Shown: positions 7,857 to 16,993, counted from the stretch's first letter. The stretch: DNA of 64,000 nt from Candidatus Contubernalis alkalaceticus (GCF_022558445.1 NZ_CP054699.1:700001-764000); one strand, 5' to 3'. The notes: a model not told the origin generated them from the sequence alone. A program made the numbers and translations.

Positions 7857-8885
7857 ATGCAGTATATACTGAAACGATTAATAACTATACCTGTTATTAT
7901 GCTTATATTGTCAATAATAATATTTTCACTGGCTTTTTTTCTAAGCCCATCAGAGCGGGTCGCTGTTTTTGTAAGTAGCCCGGATGCTTTGCAAAATGTA
8001 TCTCTTGATGAACTTATAAACCGTTATGGCCTTGATGAGCCTTTCTATATTCAATATAAGAACTGGTTCAAGAAAGTCATTAAAGGAGATCTGGGCTGGT
8101 CAACTTCAGCTAGAATGCCGGTGGCTAAAGCTTTAGCTTTGCGTATTCCCGCCACAGTAGAATTACTTTTACTGGGCCAATTTATTATTTTTATTGGGGG
8201 TATATTTTTAGGTACTTTAGCTGCCATAAAACACAATAGAACTGCTGATTATTTCATCAGGATAACAACTATTTTCGGTATATCAATTCCTGGGTTTATT
8301 CTTGGACTAGTACTATTAATAATTTTTTATGTAAAGCTTGATATATTTCCCCCTGGACGTTTAAGTTTAACTTCACTTGATGTAGTTTCTTCACAGGAAT
8401 TTACCACCTATACAGGGATGTATCTCATCGACTCTCTCTTCAATAGGAGGTTGGATGTTTTTTTTGATTCATTACGTCATATAATACTTCCTTCTATTGC
8501 TTATTCTTTAGGTTCTTTAGCGGCAGCTGTGCGCTTAATTCGTTCATCTATATTGGAAAATTTGCGCAAAGATTATGTAAATACAGCACGAGTCAAGGGG
8601 CTAACGGAAAAGAGGGTCATGAATAAACATGTGCTTCGCAATGCACTTCTTCCTTTTATTACGTTCATGGGCATGGAAATACCTACACTGCTGGGTGGAG
8701 CTGTAATTATTGAGACAGTTTTTAATTATCCCGGAATGGGCACTTTTATTGTAACTGCCGCGAGAGGACTGGACTTTCCTGCCATACTTGGATCAAGCCT
8801 GGCTATTGGTGTTATTATCATTGTTAGTAATTTAATTATTGATCTTTTGTATGCAGTGTTGAACCCGTTAATAAGTCTGGAGTGA
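7857..8885 (+). CDS. Peptide-type ABC importer permease 1 (DppB/OppB type)
   Basis: This 342-residue inner-membrane permease has about six transmembrane helices, beginning with ILKRLITIPVIMLILSIIIF, the typical N-terminus of DppB-type subunits. NRYGLDEPFYIQYKNWF marks the family's periplasmic entry. The coupling (EAA) loop that contacts the ATPases is at about 225-260: DYVNTARVKGLTEKRVMNKH then VLRNALLPF. It forms a heterodimeric channel with the next gene, seven bases downstream. The ATG follows GGGGGAATC. Confidence 0.92.
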   Translation: MQYILKRLITIPVIMLILSIIIFSLAFFLSPSERVAVFVSSPDALQNVSLDELINRYGLDEPFYIQYKNWFKKVIKGDLGWSTSARMPVAKALALRIPATVELLLLGQFIIFIGGIFLGTLAAIKHNRTADYFIRITTIFGISIPGFILGLVLLIIFYVKLDIFPPGRLSLTSLDVVSSQEFTTYTGMYLIDSLFNRRLDVFFDSLRHIILPSIAYSLGSLAAAVRLIRSSILENLRKDYVNTARVKGLTEKRVMNKHVLRNALLPFITFMGMEIPTLLGGAVIIETVFNYPGMGTFIVTAARGLDFPAILGSSLAIGVIIIVSNLIIDLLYAVLNPLISLE

Positions 8886-8891
8886 TATTTT

Positions 8892-9761
8892 ATGTCCTTA
8901 TTTAAAAAAATAATTAAAAATCCCATGGGTTTATTTGGTCTATGTATCATTATTTTTTGGATGATTGTTGCTGCATTTGCTCCAATACTTGCTCCACCGG
9001 CTGATTCACAAAATCCATATTCAATTATGCGGCATAGTTTTTCATCCCTTCCCAGTTCTCCTGATGAAGAAGCATTATTTGGTACCACTAGCGGAGGTTA
9101 TGATATTTTTTATGGAATTATTTGGGGCAGCAGAACTGCATTTCTTGTTGGCCTTATTACAGTTCTTTGTTCATCCTTTATTGGAGTCTTAATTGGTGGG
9201 TTGGGGGCATTTTGGGGTGGAATACTGGATAATATAGCTATGCGAATTGTAGATTTATTCATGAGCATACCTTTTTTAATTGCTGTTATAGTTATGACTA
9301 CAGTTATGGGTAAAGGGCTGGATAAAATTATCATTGCTTTAATAATTTTTGGGTGGCGTGGCTATGCCCGTATTATGCGAAGTGAAGTACTGGCTTTAAA
9401 AGAAGAGGAGTTTGTCCTGGCTGCAAAAAGTCTTGGGGCTTCTTCCAGTCGTATTTTTTTTCGCCATATTATTCCAAATGCCATCTACCCAATAATAGTA
9501 CTTGTATCAATCAACATTGGTAGGATGACACTAGTTGCTGCGGCTTTAAGTTTTGTTGGGGTTGGAGCAGAGCCTGGCTTTGCAGATTGGGGTCAGATGC
9601 TTAATTTTGCTCGTCGTTGGATCTCTGGTGTGCCCGGAGACCCCTTTTTTTATTGGTACACCTATACTTATCCATCTATTGCCATGGTATCCTTTGTTCT
9701 AGGATGGACTTTATTTGGCGATGCGTTGAGAGATATTTATGATCCGAAAATTAACATTTAG
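8892..9761 (+). CDS. Peptide-type ABC importer permease 2 (DppC/OppC type)
   Basis: This 289-residue partner permease starts six bases after the first one ends. The N-terminus (KNPMGLFGLCIIIFWMIVAA) and the following FGTTSGGYDIFYGIIWGSRT block are typical of DppC/OppC. The EAA loop is RSEVLALKEEEFVLAAKSLG then ASSSRIFFRHIIPNA. About six membrane helices are visible. Together with the upstream permease it forms the translocation path. Confidence 0.92.
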   Translation: MSLFKKIIKNPMGLFGLCIIIFWMIVAAFAPILAPPADSQNPYSIMRHSFSSLPSSPDEEALFGTTSGGYDIFYGIIWGSRTAFLVGLITVLCSSFIGVLIGGLGAFWGGILDNIAMRIVDLFMSIPFLIAVIVMTTVMGKGLDKIIIALIIFGWRGYARIMRSEVLALKEEEFVLAAKSLGASSSRIFFRHIIPNAIYPIIVLVSINIGRMTLVAAALSFVGVGAEPGFADWGQMLNFARRWISGVPGDPFFYWYTYTYPSIAMVSFVLGWTLFGDALRDIYDPKINI

Positions 9762-9782
9762 TGATGGAAGGGATGAAAATAA

Positions 9783-10532
9783 TTGAAAGGTGTAATACTA
9801 TCACAGTTAACCTGGGAAGAAGCACAGAATGCTTATGAAACCTATTCTATAGTTATGCTTCCTATAGGAGCTGGAACAAAAGAGCATGGAGTTCATTTAC
9901 CCTGTGGTACAGATTATTTCATTATAGAAGAATTAGCAGCCCGGGTGGTTGATGCCTGCCCTGTTATTCTGCTTCCTACCGTTCCATATGCTTATTATCC
10001 AGCATTTATAGATTGGCCGGGCAGTGTATCTATAAAAGCTGATTATTTTATGGGTTTTATTGGAGATATAATAAAATCTTTTGTAAAGCATGGCATAAGG
10101 AAATTTTTAATTCTTGATGGAGGGGTTTCTACTCAGCACCCTCTAAAAATTTTATCTTCCGATCTACATAATGAGTTAGGTATTCTTGTAGCTGTTACAA
10201 ATATCTTAGAAATTGGAAAAGAGGTAAAGGATGAGGTATGTGAACAGGAATGGGGAGGACATGCAGATGAAGTAGAGACATCCAGCATGCTGTCCATTAA
10301 TCGGAATACGGTAAAAATGAATTATGCTGTGGAAGAATATTCACACAAAGCTACGGGGAGCTGTAGTAAAAATGGTGGTCAAAAAGTATTTCTAGGGCGT
10401 AAAGTTACTAGTAAAAGCGGCATTAGTGGTAATGCTTCCCTGGCAACTGTAGAAAAAGGAGAAAAAATATTGGCAGCTCAAACTAATGATATTATAACTT
10501 TTATTGATTATTTCAAAAGAGTGAAAATTTGA
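9783..10532 (+). CDS. Creatininase-family amidohydrolase, atypical metal site
   Basis: This 249-residue cytosolic protein sits between the permease and ATPase genes of the importer. The first metal motif is textbook creatininase: AGTKEHGVHLPCGTD (about 29-43). PTVPYAYYPAFIDWPGSVS and HADEVETSSMLSI (about 160-172) also fit. The middle motif, usually NGHGGN, is replaced by LDGGVSTQHPLK (about 112-123), so a usual His/Asn pair is missing. Family members hydrolyse cyclic or linear amides (creatinine, formamidopyrimidines, the mycofactocin precursor peptide). The position suggests it processes the imported compound. The TTG start lies after GGAAGGGATG. Activity with the altered site is uncertain. 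Confidence 0.82.
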   Translation: MKGVILSQLTWEEAQNAYETYSIVMLPIGAGTKEHGVHLPCGTDYFIIEELAARVVDACPVILLPTVPYAYYPAFIDWPGSVSIKADYFMGFIGDIIKSFVKHGIRKFLILDGGVSTQHPLKILSSDLHNELGILVAVTNILEIGKEVKDEVCEQEWGGHADEVETSSMLSINRNTVKMNYAVEEYSHKATGSCSKNGGQKVFLGRKVTSKSGISGNASLATVEKGEKILAAQTNDIITFIDYFKRVKI

Positions 10533-10562
10533 AACAATACCTCTAGAATGGGGAATCGATAA

Positions 10563-11540
10563 TTGAATTTACTTGAAATTAAAAATTTAACCATAACATT
10601 TAAAACTGAATCTGGAGATATACGGGCAGTAGACAATGTGAACTTTTCTGTAAAAAAAGGAGAAATCTTGGGATTGGTGGGCGAATCTGGTTCTGGGAAG
10701 ACTGTAACGTCATTATCTATTTTAGGCTTATTGGGCAATTCTGGCAGTTGTGATGTTCAAGGAAAAATCTTTTTAAATGGAGAGAATTTACTTAAAAAAA
10801 CAAAAGAAGAATTTCGCAAATTGAGGGGAAGTAAAATGGCAATGATTTTTCAAGATCCTATGACTTCCCTCAATCCTGTGTATACAGTGGGAGATCAGGT
10901 GGCAGAAGTATCTTTGATTCATGATAAAGCAGTTAAGAAAAAGGCTTGGGCCCGGGCTGTGGAGATGTTAAGGAAAGTGGGAATTCCCTCTGCTTATTCA
11001 AAGGCCAAACAATTTCCCCACCAGTTCAGTGGCGGAATGCGTCAAAGGGTAATGATTGCTATGGCATTGTCTGCTAATCCTGAGCTGTTAATTGCTGATG
11101 AGCCCACGACAGCCCTTGATGTTACCATCCAGGCCCAAATATTAGATTTGCTCCGGGAGCTTCATTCTAAAACTAATACATCCATAATACTTGTCACACA
11201 TAATTTGGGTGTTGTTGCAGAGTTGTGCCATTCAGTTGCGGTGATGCTGGAAGGGTTAATTGTTGAAAAAACAAATGTAAAAAATATTTTTAAAAATCCA
11301 TTACATCCTTACACGCAGGGATTACTAAATTCTATACCGGTTCTTGGGAAAAAAGAAAGGTTAACTCCTATACAATATCAACAGTCAATTGATTTTCATT
11401 CACAATACCAGGGTTGTCCTTTTTATCTTAAATGTCCAGTCAGTATTACTAAGTGCAAATGGGAAAAACCCAGGTTTTCTGAAGTTTCTCCAGGTCATTT
11501 TGTTCGTTGTTTTCAGGAAGGAGGAACGGATTGTGAATAA
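10563..11540 (+). CDS. Peptide-type ABC importer ATPase 1 (DppD type)
   Basis: A 325-residue ATP-binding subunit. Walker A GESGSGKT is near residue 40, signature FSGGMRQRV near 157 and Walker B LLIADEPT near 177, with the D-loop and H-loop (VTHNLG) following. The C-terminal extension holds CPFYLKCP...C, the cysteine-rich tail typical of DppD/OppD that can carry a 4Fe-4S cluster. TTG start at 10563. It overlaps the next gene by 8 bp, implying coupled translation. Confidence 0.92.
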   Translation: MNLLEIKNLTITFKTESGDIRAVDNVNFSVKKGEILGLVGESGSGKTVTSLSILGLLGNSGSCDVQGKIFLNGENLLKKTKEEFRKLRGSKMAMIFQDPMTSLNPVYTVGDQVAEVSLIHDKAVKKKAWARAVEMLRKVGIPSAYSKAKQFPHQFSGGMRQRVMIAMALSANPELLIADEPTTALDVTIQAQILDLLRELHSKTNTSIILVTHNLGVVAELCHSVAVMLEGLIVEKTNVKNIFKNPLHPYTQGLLNSIPVLGKKERLTPIQYQQSIDFHSQYQGCPFYLKCPVSITKCKWEKPRFSEVSPGHFVRCFQEGGTDCE

Positions 11541-12504
11541 CGAATTGGTAAGGGTTGAAGGTTTAAAAAAACACTTTTTCTTAAGAAGCGGATTTTTTGC
11601 GAAGAACAAAAATGTAGTTAAAGCTGTAGACGATGTAACTTTTTCTATTGAAAAAGGAGAAACCTTAGGTATTGTTGGTGAATCCGGATGTGGTAAATCT
11701 ACCATGGGAAAACTTATTTTGCGTCTTTTAGATACAACTTCAGGAAATGTGTTTTTTAAAGGTGAAAATTTAATTAATAAATCCTCAAAAGAGCTTCTGG
11801 TCATGAGGCGTAATTTCCAAATGGTGTTTCAAAATCCTTATGGATCACTAAATACCAGGATGTCATTACAAGATATTCTTGAAGAACCATTAATAATTCA
11901 TGGTTTTCACTCAACCAAACGGAAAAAAAGAATCAGGGAACTACTTGATTTTGTTGGCTTAAGTTATACTTTTGTTAACAGGTTTCCTCATGAATTCAGC
12001 GGAGGGCAGAGACAACGAATTGCCATTGCCAGAGCATTAGCCCTAAACCCAGAGTTCATTGTAGCCGATGAGCCTGTTTCAGCATTGGATGTATCTATTC
12101 AAGCACAGATTCTTAACTTACTTCTTGATCTGCAAAAAGAATTGAATCTGACATACTTGTTTATTGCTCATGATTTAAGTGTTGTGCAGTATATTTCAGA
12201 CCGGGTAGGGGTAATGTATCTGGGGAAAATTGTAGAAATTACGGATAGCGAAAATTTATACCGGAACCCCTTGCATCCTTATACACAGGTATTATTATCT
12301 GCTATTCCCATAGTATTTCCTGAAGAAACATCAAAAAGAAAAATACTTAAAGGAGATATACCGAGTTTTATTAATGCCCCTGGAGGTTGTGGTTTCAGCA
12401 GTCGGTGTGATGAAAAAAAAGGTATATGTATCAAGGTAGAACCTACCCTTCAGGAATACATGCCGGGACATTTTGTTGCGTGTCATCTTTACAGCAGCCA
12501 ATGA
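11533..12504 (+). CDS. Peptide-type ABC importer ATPase 2 (DppF type)
   Basis: A 323-residue ATPase. I start it at the GTG at 11533 (V-N-N-E-L), eight bases after a GGAAGGAGG site inside the previous gene; the frame is open further upstream but that part is the previous gene read in another frame. Walker A GESGCGKS, signature FSGGQRQRI and Walker B FIVADEPV are intact, and the oligopeptide C-terminal domain ends with a four-cysteine pattern (CGFSSRC...CIKVEP...C). It completes the importer (binding protein, two permeases, two ATPases) and is the last gene before the convergent oxidoreductase, 37 bp away. Confidence 0.92.
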   Translation: MNNELVRVEGLKKHFFLRSGFFAKNKNVVKAVDDVTFSIEKGETLGIVGESGCGKSTMGKLILRLLDTTSGNVFFKGENLINKSSKELLVMRRNFQMVFQNPYGSLNTRMSLQDILEEPLIIHGFHSTKRKKRIRELLDFVGLSYTFVNRFPHEFSGGQRQRIAIARALALNPEFIVADEPVSALDVSIQAQILNLLLDLQKELNLTYLFIAHDLSVVQYISDRVGVMYLGKIVEITDSENLYRNPLHPYTQVLLSAIPIVFPEETSKRKILKGDIPSFINAPGGCGFSSRCDEKKGICIKVEPTLQEYMPGHFVACHLYSSQ

Positions 12505-12541
12505 TTTTTATTCCTGGTTTTGGTGATTTCTCAACCATAGC

Positions 12542-14623
12542 TCATTCATCTAAATCAGCTATTTTTTCTATTCTTGCCAGGAGAGCCCTGCATGGAGGAA
12601 ACCCGGAAACTGGATCAAGGTTTTTGTCATCTACTAAAAGGTTTGCATTGGCCTCTTCCCAGCCGTGCGAAAGTGAAATAACTCCTGGAAGAATGTCCAG
12701 GGAGGTCTTTATGAGCACTTGCAGTCTTCCCCGGGGAGATTCCAGCATTACCTTATCATTATTTTTAAGTGCCATTTTTTCTGCTGTCTCTCTGTGGATT
12801 TCCAGCAGAGGTTCCGGTGAAAGCTGTCGAAGGGGTGGAATATTATGAAAACGGGAATGGATATAAGGCATATCTCTGGTACCTGTGGTAAGAATTAGAG
12901 GATAATCTTGTTTTAATTCAGGAGTAGAAACTGGACTTTCCGCAGTTTCTTTATAAATCGGGAGAGGGTCGTACCCAAGTTTCTCCAGCTGTTTGCAGTA
13001 GACTTCTACCTTTCCCGAAGGTGTAAGAAAACCATTCTTAATGTATTTCTTTTCATGATAATTCCATTCTAAACTTCCCTTTTCACAGAGCTCTTCGAAG
13101 GTAATACCTAAAGAATTCAAACGGTGGTTTATAACGTCTTCTTCACTATTCCAGGGAAAGTAATGCTCCATATTCAGCCTCTTCATCAGTTGGCGACAAA
13201 TTTTCCAATCAGAGGGAATATCTTCTTTCAATATCTTTTTCACCGGGTATACTTTTTGAAATCCTGTTATTCCATTGCTGCTAAAAAGGTCTAAACGCCC
13301 CAGGAACGATGCGGCGGGTAATACCAGGTCGGCTTGTTTCGCTGTTTCCGTTAAAAAATGGTCTATTACTCCCACGAACTCTAGTTTTCCTAAAGCACTT
13401 TTAACCCGATTGCTGTTTGGCCAGGTTAACATTGGATTTCCTGCTGCTATCAGCATGGCTTTTATAGAATATGGTTTCTCCTCCAGTATGGCATCAATAT
13501 AGCGTCCTGCTTGTGCGTTTTGAAACCATTTATAAAAAAGGGGGAATTCTTTTTCTCCTACAGCCGGGGGTTTCTCTTTTTTAGGCAATTCTGAAAGCAG
13601 CGAAACCATAGGGTTGGGCTGTGGAAAGAGGCTGCCTCCCCTTATGTCCAGGTTTCCACATAATGACTGCAGCAAGTAGATAGCCCGCAATCCTTGGAAA
13701 CCATTAGACTGCAGCTCCAGGGCAATGCCTGGTGAAATACAAGCCGGAGAATTACTTCCATAGAGTTTCGCAGCTTTTTCTATTTTCCTTTGGGGAATCC
13801 CTGTGATTTTCTCGATTTTTTCTAGGGGATAACTTTTTAAATACTCCACCAGGTAGTCCAGGCCGATAATCCAGTTGTTTACGAAATTGCTATTATATAG
13901 TTTCTCTTTTAGGATTACCTGGATGAACCCCAGAGCCAGTGCTCCGTCGGTTCCGGGACGAGGCTGCAGGTGTAGATCGGCTTTTTTTGCCATAAATGTT
14001 TCTCTAGGGTCAATTACTATCAGTTTTCCTCCGTTTCTTCGAGCCTTGGTTATAAGGTTAGCAGCAAGAGGGGATGTTACTGATGGATTAGACCCCCACA
14101 ACACGATGCAGCGACTGTTTCCAAAATCCGGGACTGGAAGAGTCCCTATAGTAACTGATGCGGCCAGAAACTTAGAGAAGTGACAGTGACTTCCGGGTGT
14201 GGAAAAGTTGGGAGTTCCAAAGGCCTGGCAGAAAAGATTATAATATGAAGTAAATTCTCTGCCTACTCCCGGATATCCTACGTGTACTGCCAGAGCCTGG
14301 GGCCCATATTGGGCCTTAATTTTTTTTAGCTGATCTGCCAAAAAGTCCAAAGCACTATCCCAAGAAATTTTCGACCAGCTTCCCCCCTTGTTTTTTTTAA
14401 GGGGATATCTCAATCGGTCGGGAGCATGTATGATAGAAGCTAACGCTTTTCCTTTTGAACAAAGATAACCTTTGCTGACGGGGTGATTTTTTTGTCCATT
14501 GACCTCTATAATTTTGTTGCCCTTAATGCTTAGAATTAATCCGCAGTGGGCAGTACAGATTCCACATACAGTAGTAATGTTATTTATTTTATCTATTTTT
14601 CTGGTTTTTTTGACTGATTCCAT
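12542..14623 (-). CDS. Molybdopterin-dependent oxidoreductase, orphan catalytic subunit
   Basis: A 693-residue DMSO-reductase-superfamily protein. It starts with a 4Fe-4S site (Cys20-x2-Cys23-x3-Cys27 and Cys55), then pterin-binding blocks such as VLWGSNPSVTSP and VIDPRETFMAKKADLHLQ with PRPGTDGALALG. The metal-ligand position (STPGSHCHFSKF, about 142-153) has a Cys, as in thiosulfate/polysulfide reductase-like enzymes. The C-terminal molydopterin dinucleotide-binding domain (LILTTGTRDMPYIHSRFHN) is complete. There is no Tat signal, so it is probably cytoplasmic. No ferredoxin or membrane subunit gene is adjacent, and the substrate cannot be told. The ribosome site AAGGAGAAAAAA precedes the ATG. 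Confidence 0.88.
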   Translation of the reverse strand: MESVKKTRKIDKINNITTVCGICTAHCGLILSIKGNKIIEVNGQKNHPVSKGYLCSKGKALASIIHAPDRLRYPLKKNKGGSWSKISWDSALDFLADQLKKIKAQYGPQALAVHVGYPGVGREFTSYYNLFCQAFGTPNFSTPGSHCHFSKFLAASVTIGTLPVPDFGNSRCIVLWGSNPSVTSPLAANLITKARRNGGKLIVIDPRETFMAKKADLHLQPRPGTDGALALGFIQVILKEKLYNSNFVNNWIIGLDYLVEYLKSYPLEKIEKITGIPQRKIEKAAKLYGSNSPACISPGIALELQSNGFQGLRAIYLLQSLCGNLDIRGGSLFPQPNPMVSLLSELPKKEKPPAVGEKEFPLFYKWFQNAQAGRYIDAILEEKPYSIKAMLIAAGNPMLTWPNSNRVKSALGKLEFVGVIDHFLTETAKQADLVLPAASFLGRLDLFSSNGITGFQKVYPVKKILKEDIPSDWKICRQLMKRLNMEHYFPWNSEEDVINHRLNSLGITFEELCEKGSLEWNYHEKKYIKNGFLTPSGKVEVYCKQLEKLGYDPLPIYKETAESPVSTPELKQDYPLILTTGTRDMPYIHSRFHNIPPLRQLSPEPLLEIHRETAEKMALKNNDKVMLESPRGRLQVLIKTSLDILPGVISLSHGWEEANANLLVDDKNLDPVSGFPPCRALLARIEKIADLDE

Positions 14624-14829
14624 TTTTTTCTCCTTTTTTTTATTATTAGTATATAAATTCCTCTAATTAACATTTAAAACCTTTTAAACTTATATTCCAT
14701 TAGGTTATATAGATAGAGGAAAAGCTAATAATTAGGAATTATTTTATAAACACGTTGATAAGGAGCGAATAATACTTGAAATCCAGCACCTGGTAGAAGC
14801 GAGAACGTAATAAATAGTCCTAACCTTAA

Positions 14830-14858
14830 TTGTTTTATAACTTATATTTGAGTATAAT
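14830..14858 (+). promoter_or_regulatory. Promoter of the Fic toxin-antitoxin pair
   Basis: TTGTTT (14830-14835) and TATAAT (14853-14858) are 17 bp apart, about 20 bp ahead of the antitoxin start. The promoter and ribosome site are duplicated at 51585-51725. Confidence 0.65.
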
Positions 14859-14877
14859 GCTAATAGAGGTGATAATC

Positions 14878-15108
14878 TTGAAAAAAATAATAAGGACTAA
14901 AAGAATAGAGACTAAAAAAATAAGGCCCAAAAGATTAAACACAAAGAGAGTAATTGCAAGTGTAGGAGCTTCATTAGCATTTGAAGGTTTAAAACCAAGT
15001 ATGCATGCACAGGTAGTTGGAAAACGGTATTTGGAAGGTAAAATTAGTAGTAGTGAGGCTATTGCTAAAGTTAAAGCAAAACACGCATCTAGCTTTAGGG
15101 ATAAATAA
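14878..15108 (+). CDS. VbhA-like antitoxin of a Fic system
   Basis: A 76-residue protein, TTG start at 14878 seven bases after AGAGGTG. It contains SLAFEGLKPS, matching the (S/T)xxxE(G/N) inhibitory helix with which class I Fic antitoxins block ATP binding in the toxin, followed by a VbhA-type helical domain (ISSSEAIAKVKAKHA). An unusual basic N-terminus (KKIIRTKRIETKKIRPKRL) precedes it and might bind DNA or RNA. Its TAA overlaps the toxin ATG by one base, the usual tight coupling. The inhibitory role is inferred from motif and position. Confidence 0.85.
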   Translation: MKKIIRTKRIETKKIRPKRLNTKRVIASVGASLAFEGLKPSMHAQVVGKRYLEGKISSSEAIAKVKAKHASSFRDK

Positions 15109-15734
15109 TGAACAGCAGGAGCGGTTTTTCTAGATATGACCGTAAACAAAATGACCAATCTAAATATTGTTATAAAGATACTGAAATCTTAATAAATAAA
15201 GAGAATATTAGGGATGAAAAAGCTTTAGCAAAATATGAAGCTGACATAACGCTAATTCGGCAATACGAACTTGAAGAAGAACAACCTGTTAGAGGAAGAT
15301 TTGGGATTACTCATATTAAGAGGATACACCGGTATATATTTCAAGACATTTATCCTTTTTCTGGTAAATTTAGAACTGAAAACATTCGCAAGGGCCTAAC
15401 AGAATTTTGTAAAAGCCAGTATATAGAAGAAAATCTAGATAGTCTACTTAATGAACTGAAAAGGGACAGGTTTTTAATAGGATTGAGTGCGGAAAAATTT
15501 TCTGAAAAGGCAGCCTATTACATGTCTGAAATAAATATAATTCACCCGTTTAGAGAAGGGAATGGCCGAGGCATAAGGGAGTTTATACGTCAATTAGCGT
15601 TAAAATGTGGCTATATTATTAACTGGTCTTTAATTGGGTCGGAAGCACTGTTAAAGGCAACCATTACTGCTGCAGCTGATAGTAATTATAGACCATTGGC
15701 TGATTGTATTTTTGAAGTCATAGAAAACAAGTAA
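15108..15734 (+). CDS. Fic-domain toxin (AMPylase)
   Basis: A 208-residue Fic protein. The catalytic motif IHPFREGNGR (about residue 145) matches HPFx(D/E)GNGR exactly, and the beta-flap region before the Fic core (ISRF-like FGITHIKRIHRYIFQDI, PFSGKFRTENI) is present. Such enzymes transfer AMP from ATP to target proteins, often type II topoisomerases, halting growth unless the antitoxin is bound. Translation is coupled to the upstream antitoxin. It appears intact. Confidence 0.93.
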   Translation: MNSRSGFSRYDRKQNDQSKYCYKDTEILINKENIRDEKALAKYEADITLIRQYELEEEQPVRGRFGITHIKRIHRYIFQDIYPFSGKFRTENIRKGLTEFCKSQYIEENLDSLLNELKRDRFLIGLSAEKFSEKAAYYMSEINIIHPFREGNGRGIREFIRQLALKCGYIINWSLIGSEALLKATITAAADSNYRPLADCIFEVIENK

Positions 15735-16001
15735 ATACATTTTTATAGTTATAGGTGTCATAACAGATTGAGATTGATAACTTGAATAACCCTCAAAACC
15801 ATCCACTTATCCTTACATTGATCATCCTGCAGTTGAGTGTCCTCGTCTTTTTTTATTTTCCGGAATTAACAAAATGGTATTACCTTTTATACTTAACCCC
15901 GTGGTTAGTAAGATAGGGTTAAAGGGTTATAGATGATATTCGCCATAAGTTTGAAGTACTCGGTAATTCGGATGTATTCCTTCCACAAATTCTCGATAGA
16001 A
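15735..16001. other. Intergenic region without recognised gene
   Basis: I see no gene in this stretch downstream of the Fic gene. The composition is ordinary and no hairpin with a T-run is evident. Confidence 0.4.
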
Positions 16002-16048
16002 AGTCAAGAAAGTCAAGGAAAGTCAAGGGGACGTTTTGTTTGACTTGC
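16002..16048 (+). repeat. Family C repeat with AGTCAAG triplication
   Basis: AGTCAAG occurs at 16002, 16011 and 16021. From 16021 a 28-bp unit (AGTCAAGGGGACG then TTTTGTTTGACTTGC) recurs with one mismatch at 52991-53018 on the minus strand. Its ends AAGTCAA/TTGACTT can pair. It resembles REP-type units tied to Y1 (REP-associated) transposases, an inference only. Confidence 0.6.
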
Positions 16049-16136
16049 ATACCTGGCCTCGGATATTTACCCCTCTATTAGAAGTTTATTGTGCTTAAGT
16101 ACACAGAGCTGAAAAAATGTTAACCAAATGAATAAT

Positions 16137-16227
16137 ATATGCCGCCACTTTCATTGTAGCTTTTCTTAGCAGCTTCAAGTATTTCCTGGTTTTCAAGGTC
16201 TCGCTTACTGGGTCTCTATTTTTCCAG
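16137..16227 (-). pseudogene. IS3-family orfB remnant
   Basis: Read on the minus strand, about 30 codons (RDLENQEILEAAKKSYNESG) match residues 20-45 of the intact IS3 transposase at 53961 (SKRDLENQEILETAQESYND), with one frameshift. The rest is gone. Confidence 0.75.
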
Positions 16228-16228
16228 C

Positions 16229-16311
16229 CGTATGACAAAACTAGACATTTTACTACAAAGGAATTGCACTATTTTTGCAGAAATAAAAAGTAAATAGAAT
16301 AATTATCCAAT
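16229..16311 (+). repeat. Family B tail
   Basis: Begins GACAAAACTAGACATTTTAC and ends TAGAATAATTATCC, the 3' third of family B, directly abutting the IS3 remnant. Confidence 0.7.
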
Positions 16312-16444
16312 AACTGTGACTTCAAATTATTGAAGATGGCTGAGATAATAAGTAATTCATTATTTTAAGAGGTCTTTGTATTAATGAAAGCTTGCAGTCC
16401 TAAGTAAAGCAGTTAAAAATCTAATAAGGGAAACATTTAACTTT

Positions 16445-16993
16445 ATGAGCAGTGAATCAGATCAAACATGGGTAGCTTTAGCCTGGATACTTATTATTGT
16501 GTTAGGGATTTCTATATATAATAATGCTCAGCATGAGCAACAAGCTGCTGAGCCTGTTACTACGTACCCAGAAATAGTGCAGCCGCTATTTAATGAACCA
16601 ATTCAACCATTACCTAAGCATGGAACAACAGTAGAGTACTCTGAGGAGGAAGCGATTGCTCCTTTTAAAATAATAACCAAGCCACAAGAGCTGTTCTATT
16701 TTATTAAAGTAGTTGAATGGGATTCAAAGCGCCCCGTATTAACAATATTTATTCACTCAGGCCAGGATGTTGATCTTTTGATGCCCATAGGCTCTTATGA
16801 AATAAGATTTGCTTCAGGTAAGACGTGGCATGGAGAGGAGCATCTGTTTGGTTCTAGAACAAATTATGAAAAAGCTGATGAAAGGTTTAATTTTACCATC
16901 TCAGGACAACAAGTTTTTGGCTATACCTTACAACTTATTGATCAGCAAGATGGAAATTTAAAAAAAGTTAAAATGAAAGCGGATGAATTTTAG
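16445..16993 (+). CDS. Membrane-anchored protein of unknown function
   Basis: A 182-residue protein with one N-terminal membrane segment (WVALAWILIIVLGISIYNN, about 9-27), a proline/acid-rich linker (30-70) and a C-terminal globular domain of about 100 residues outside the membrane (LFYFIKVVEWDSKRPVLTIF, then DLLMPIGSYEIRFASG, then TWHGEEHLFGSRTNY). I do not recognise the family. It ended at a hairpin terminator now split by IS66. It stands alone and seems intact. Confidence 0.7.
   Translation: MSSESDQTWVALAWILIIVLGISIYNNAQHEQQAAEPVTTYPEIVQPLFNEPIQPLPKHGTTVEYSEEEAIAPFKIITKPQELFYFIKVVEWDSKRPVLTIFIHSGQDVDLLMPIGSYEIRFASGKTWHGEEHLFGSRTNYEKADERFNFTISGQQVFGYTLQLIDQQDGNLKKVKMKADEF

Noticed and set aside
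11389-11532. Extended N-terminus of the second importer ATPase
   Set aside because: These codons are the preceding ATPase gene read in another frame; the GTG at 11533 has a proper ribosome site and family-like start.
16002-16027. Tandem AGTCAAG units as a CRISPR array
   Set aside because: Only three 7-bp units with 2-3 bp spacing; no repeat-spacer periodicity and no cas genes anywhere in the window.
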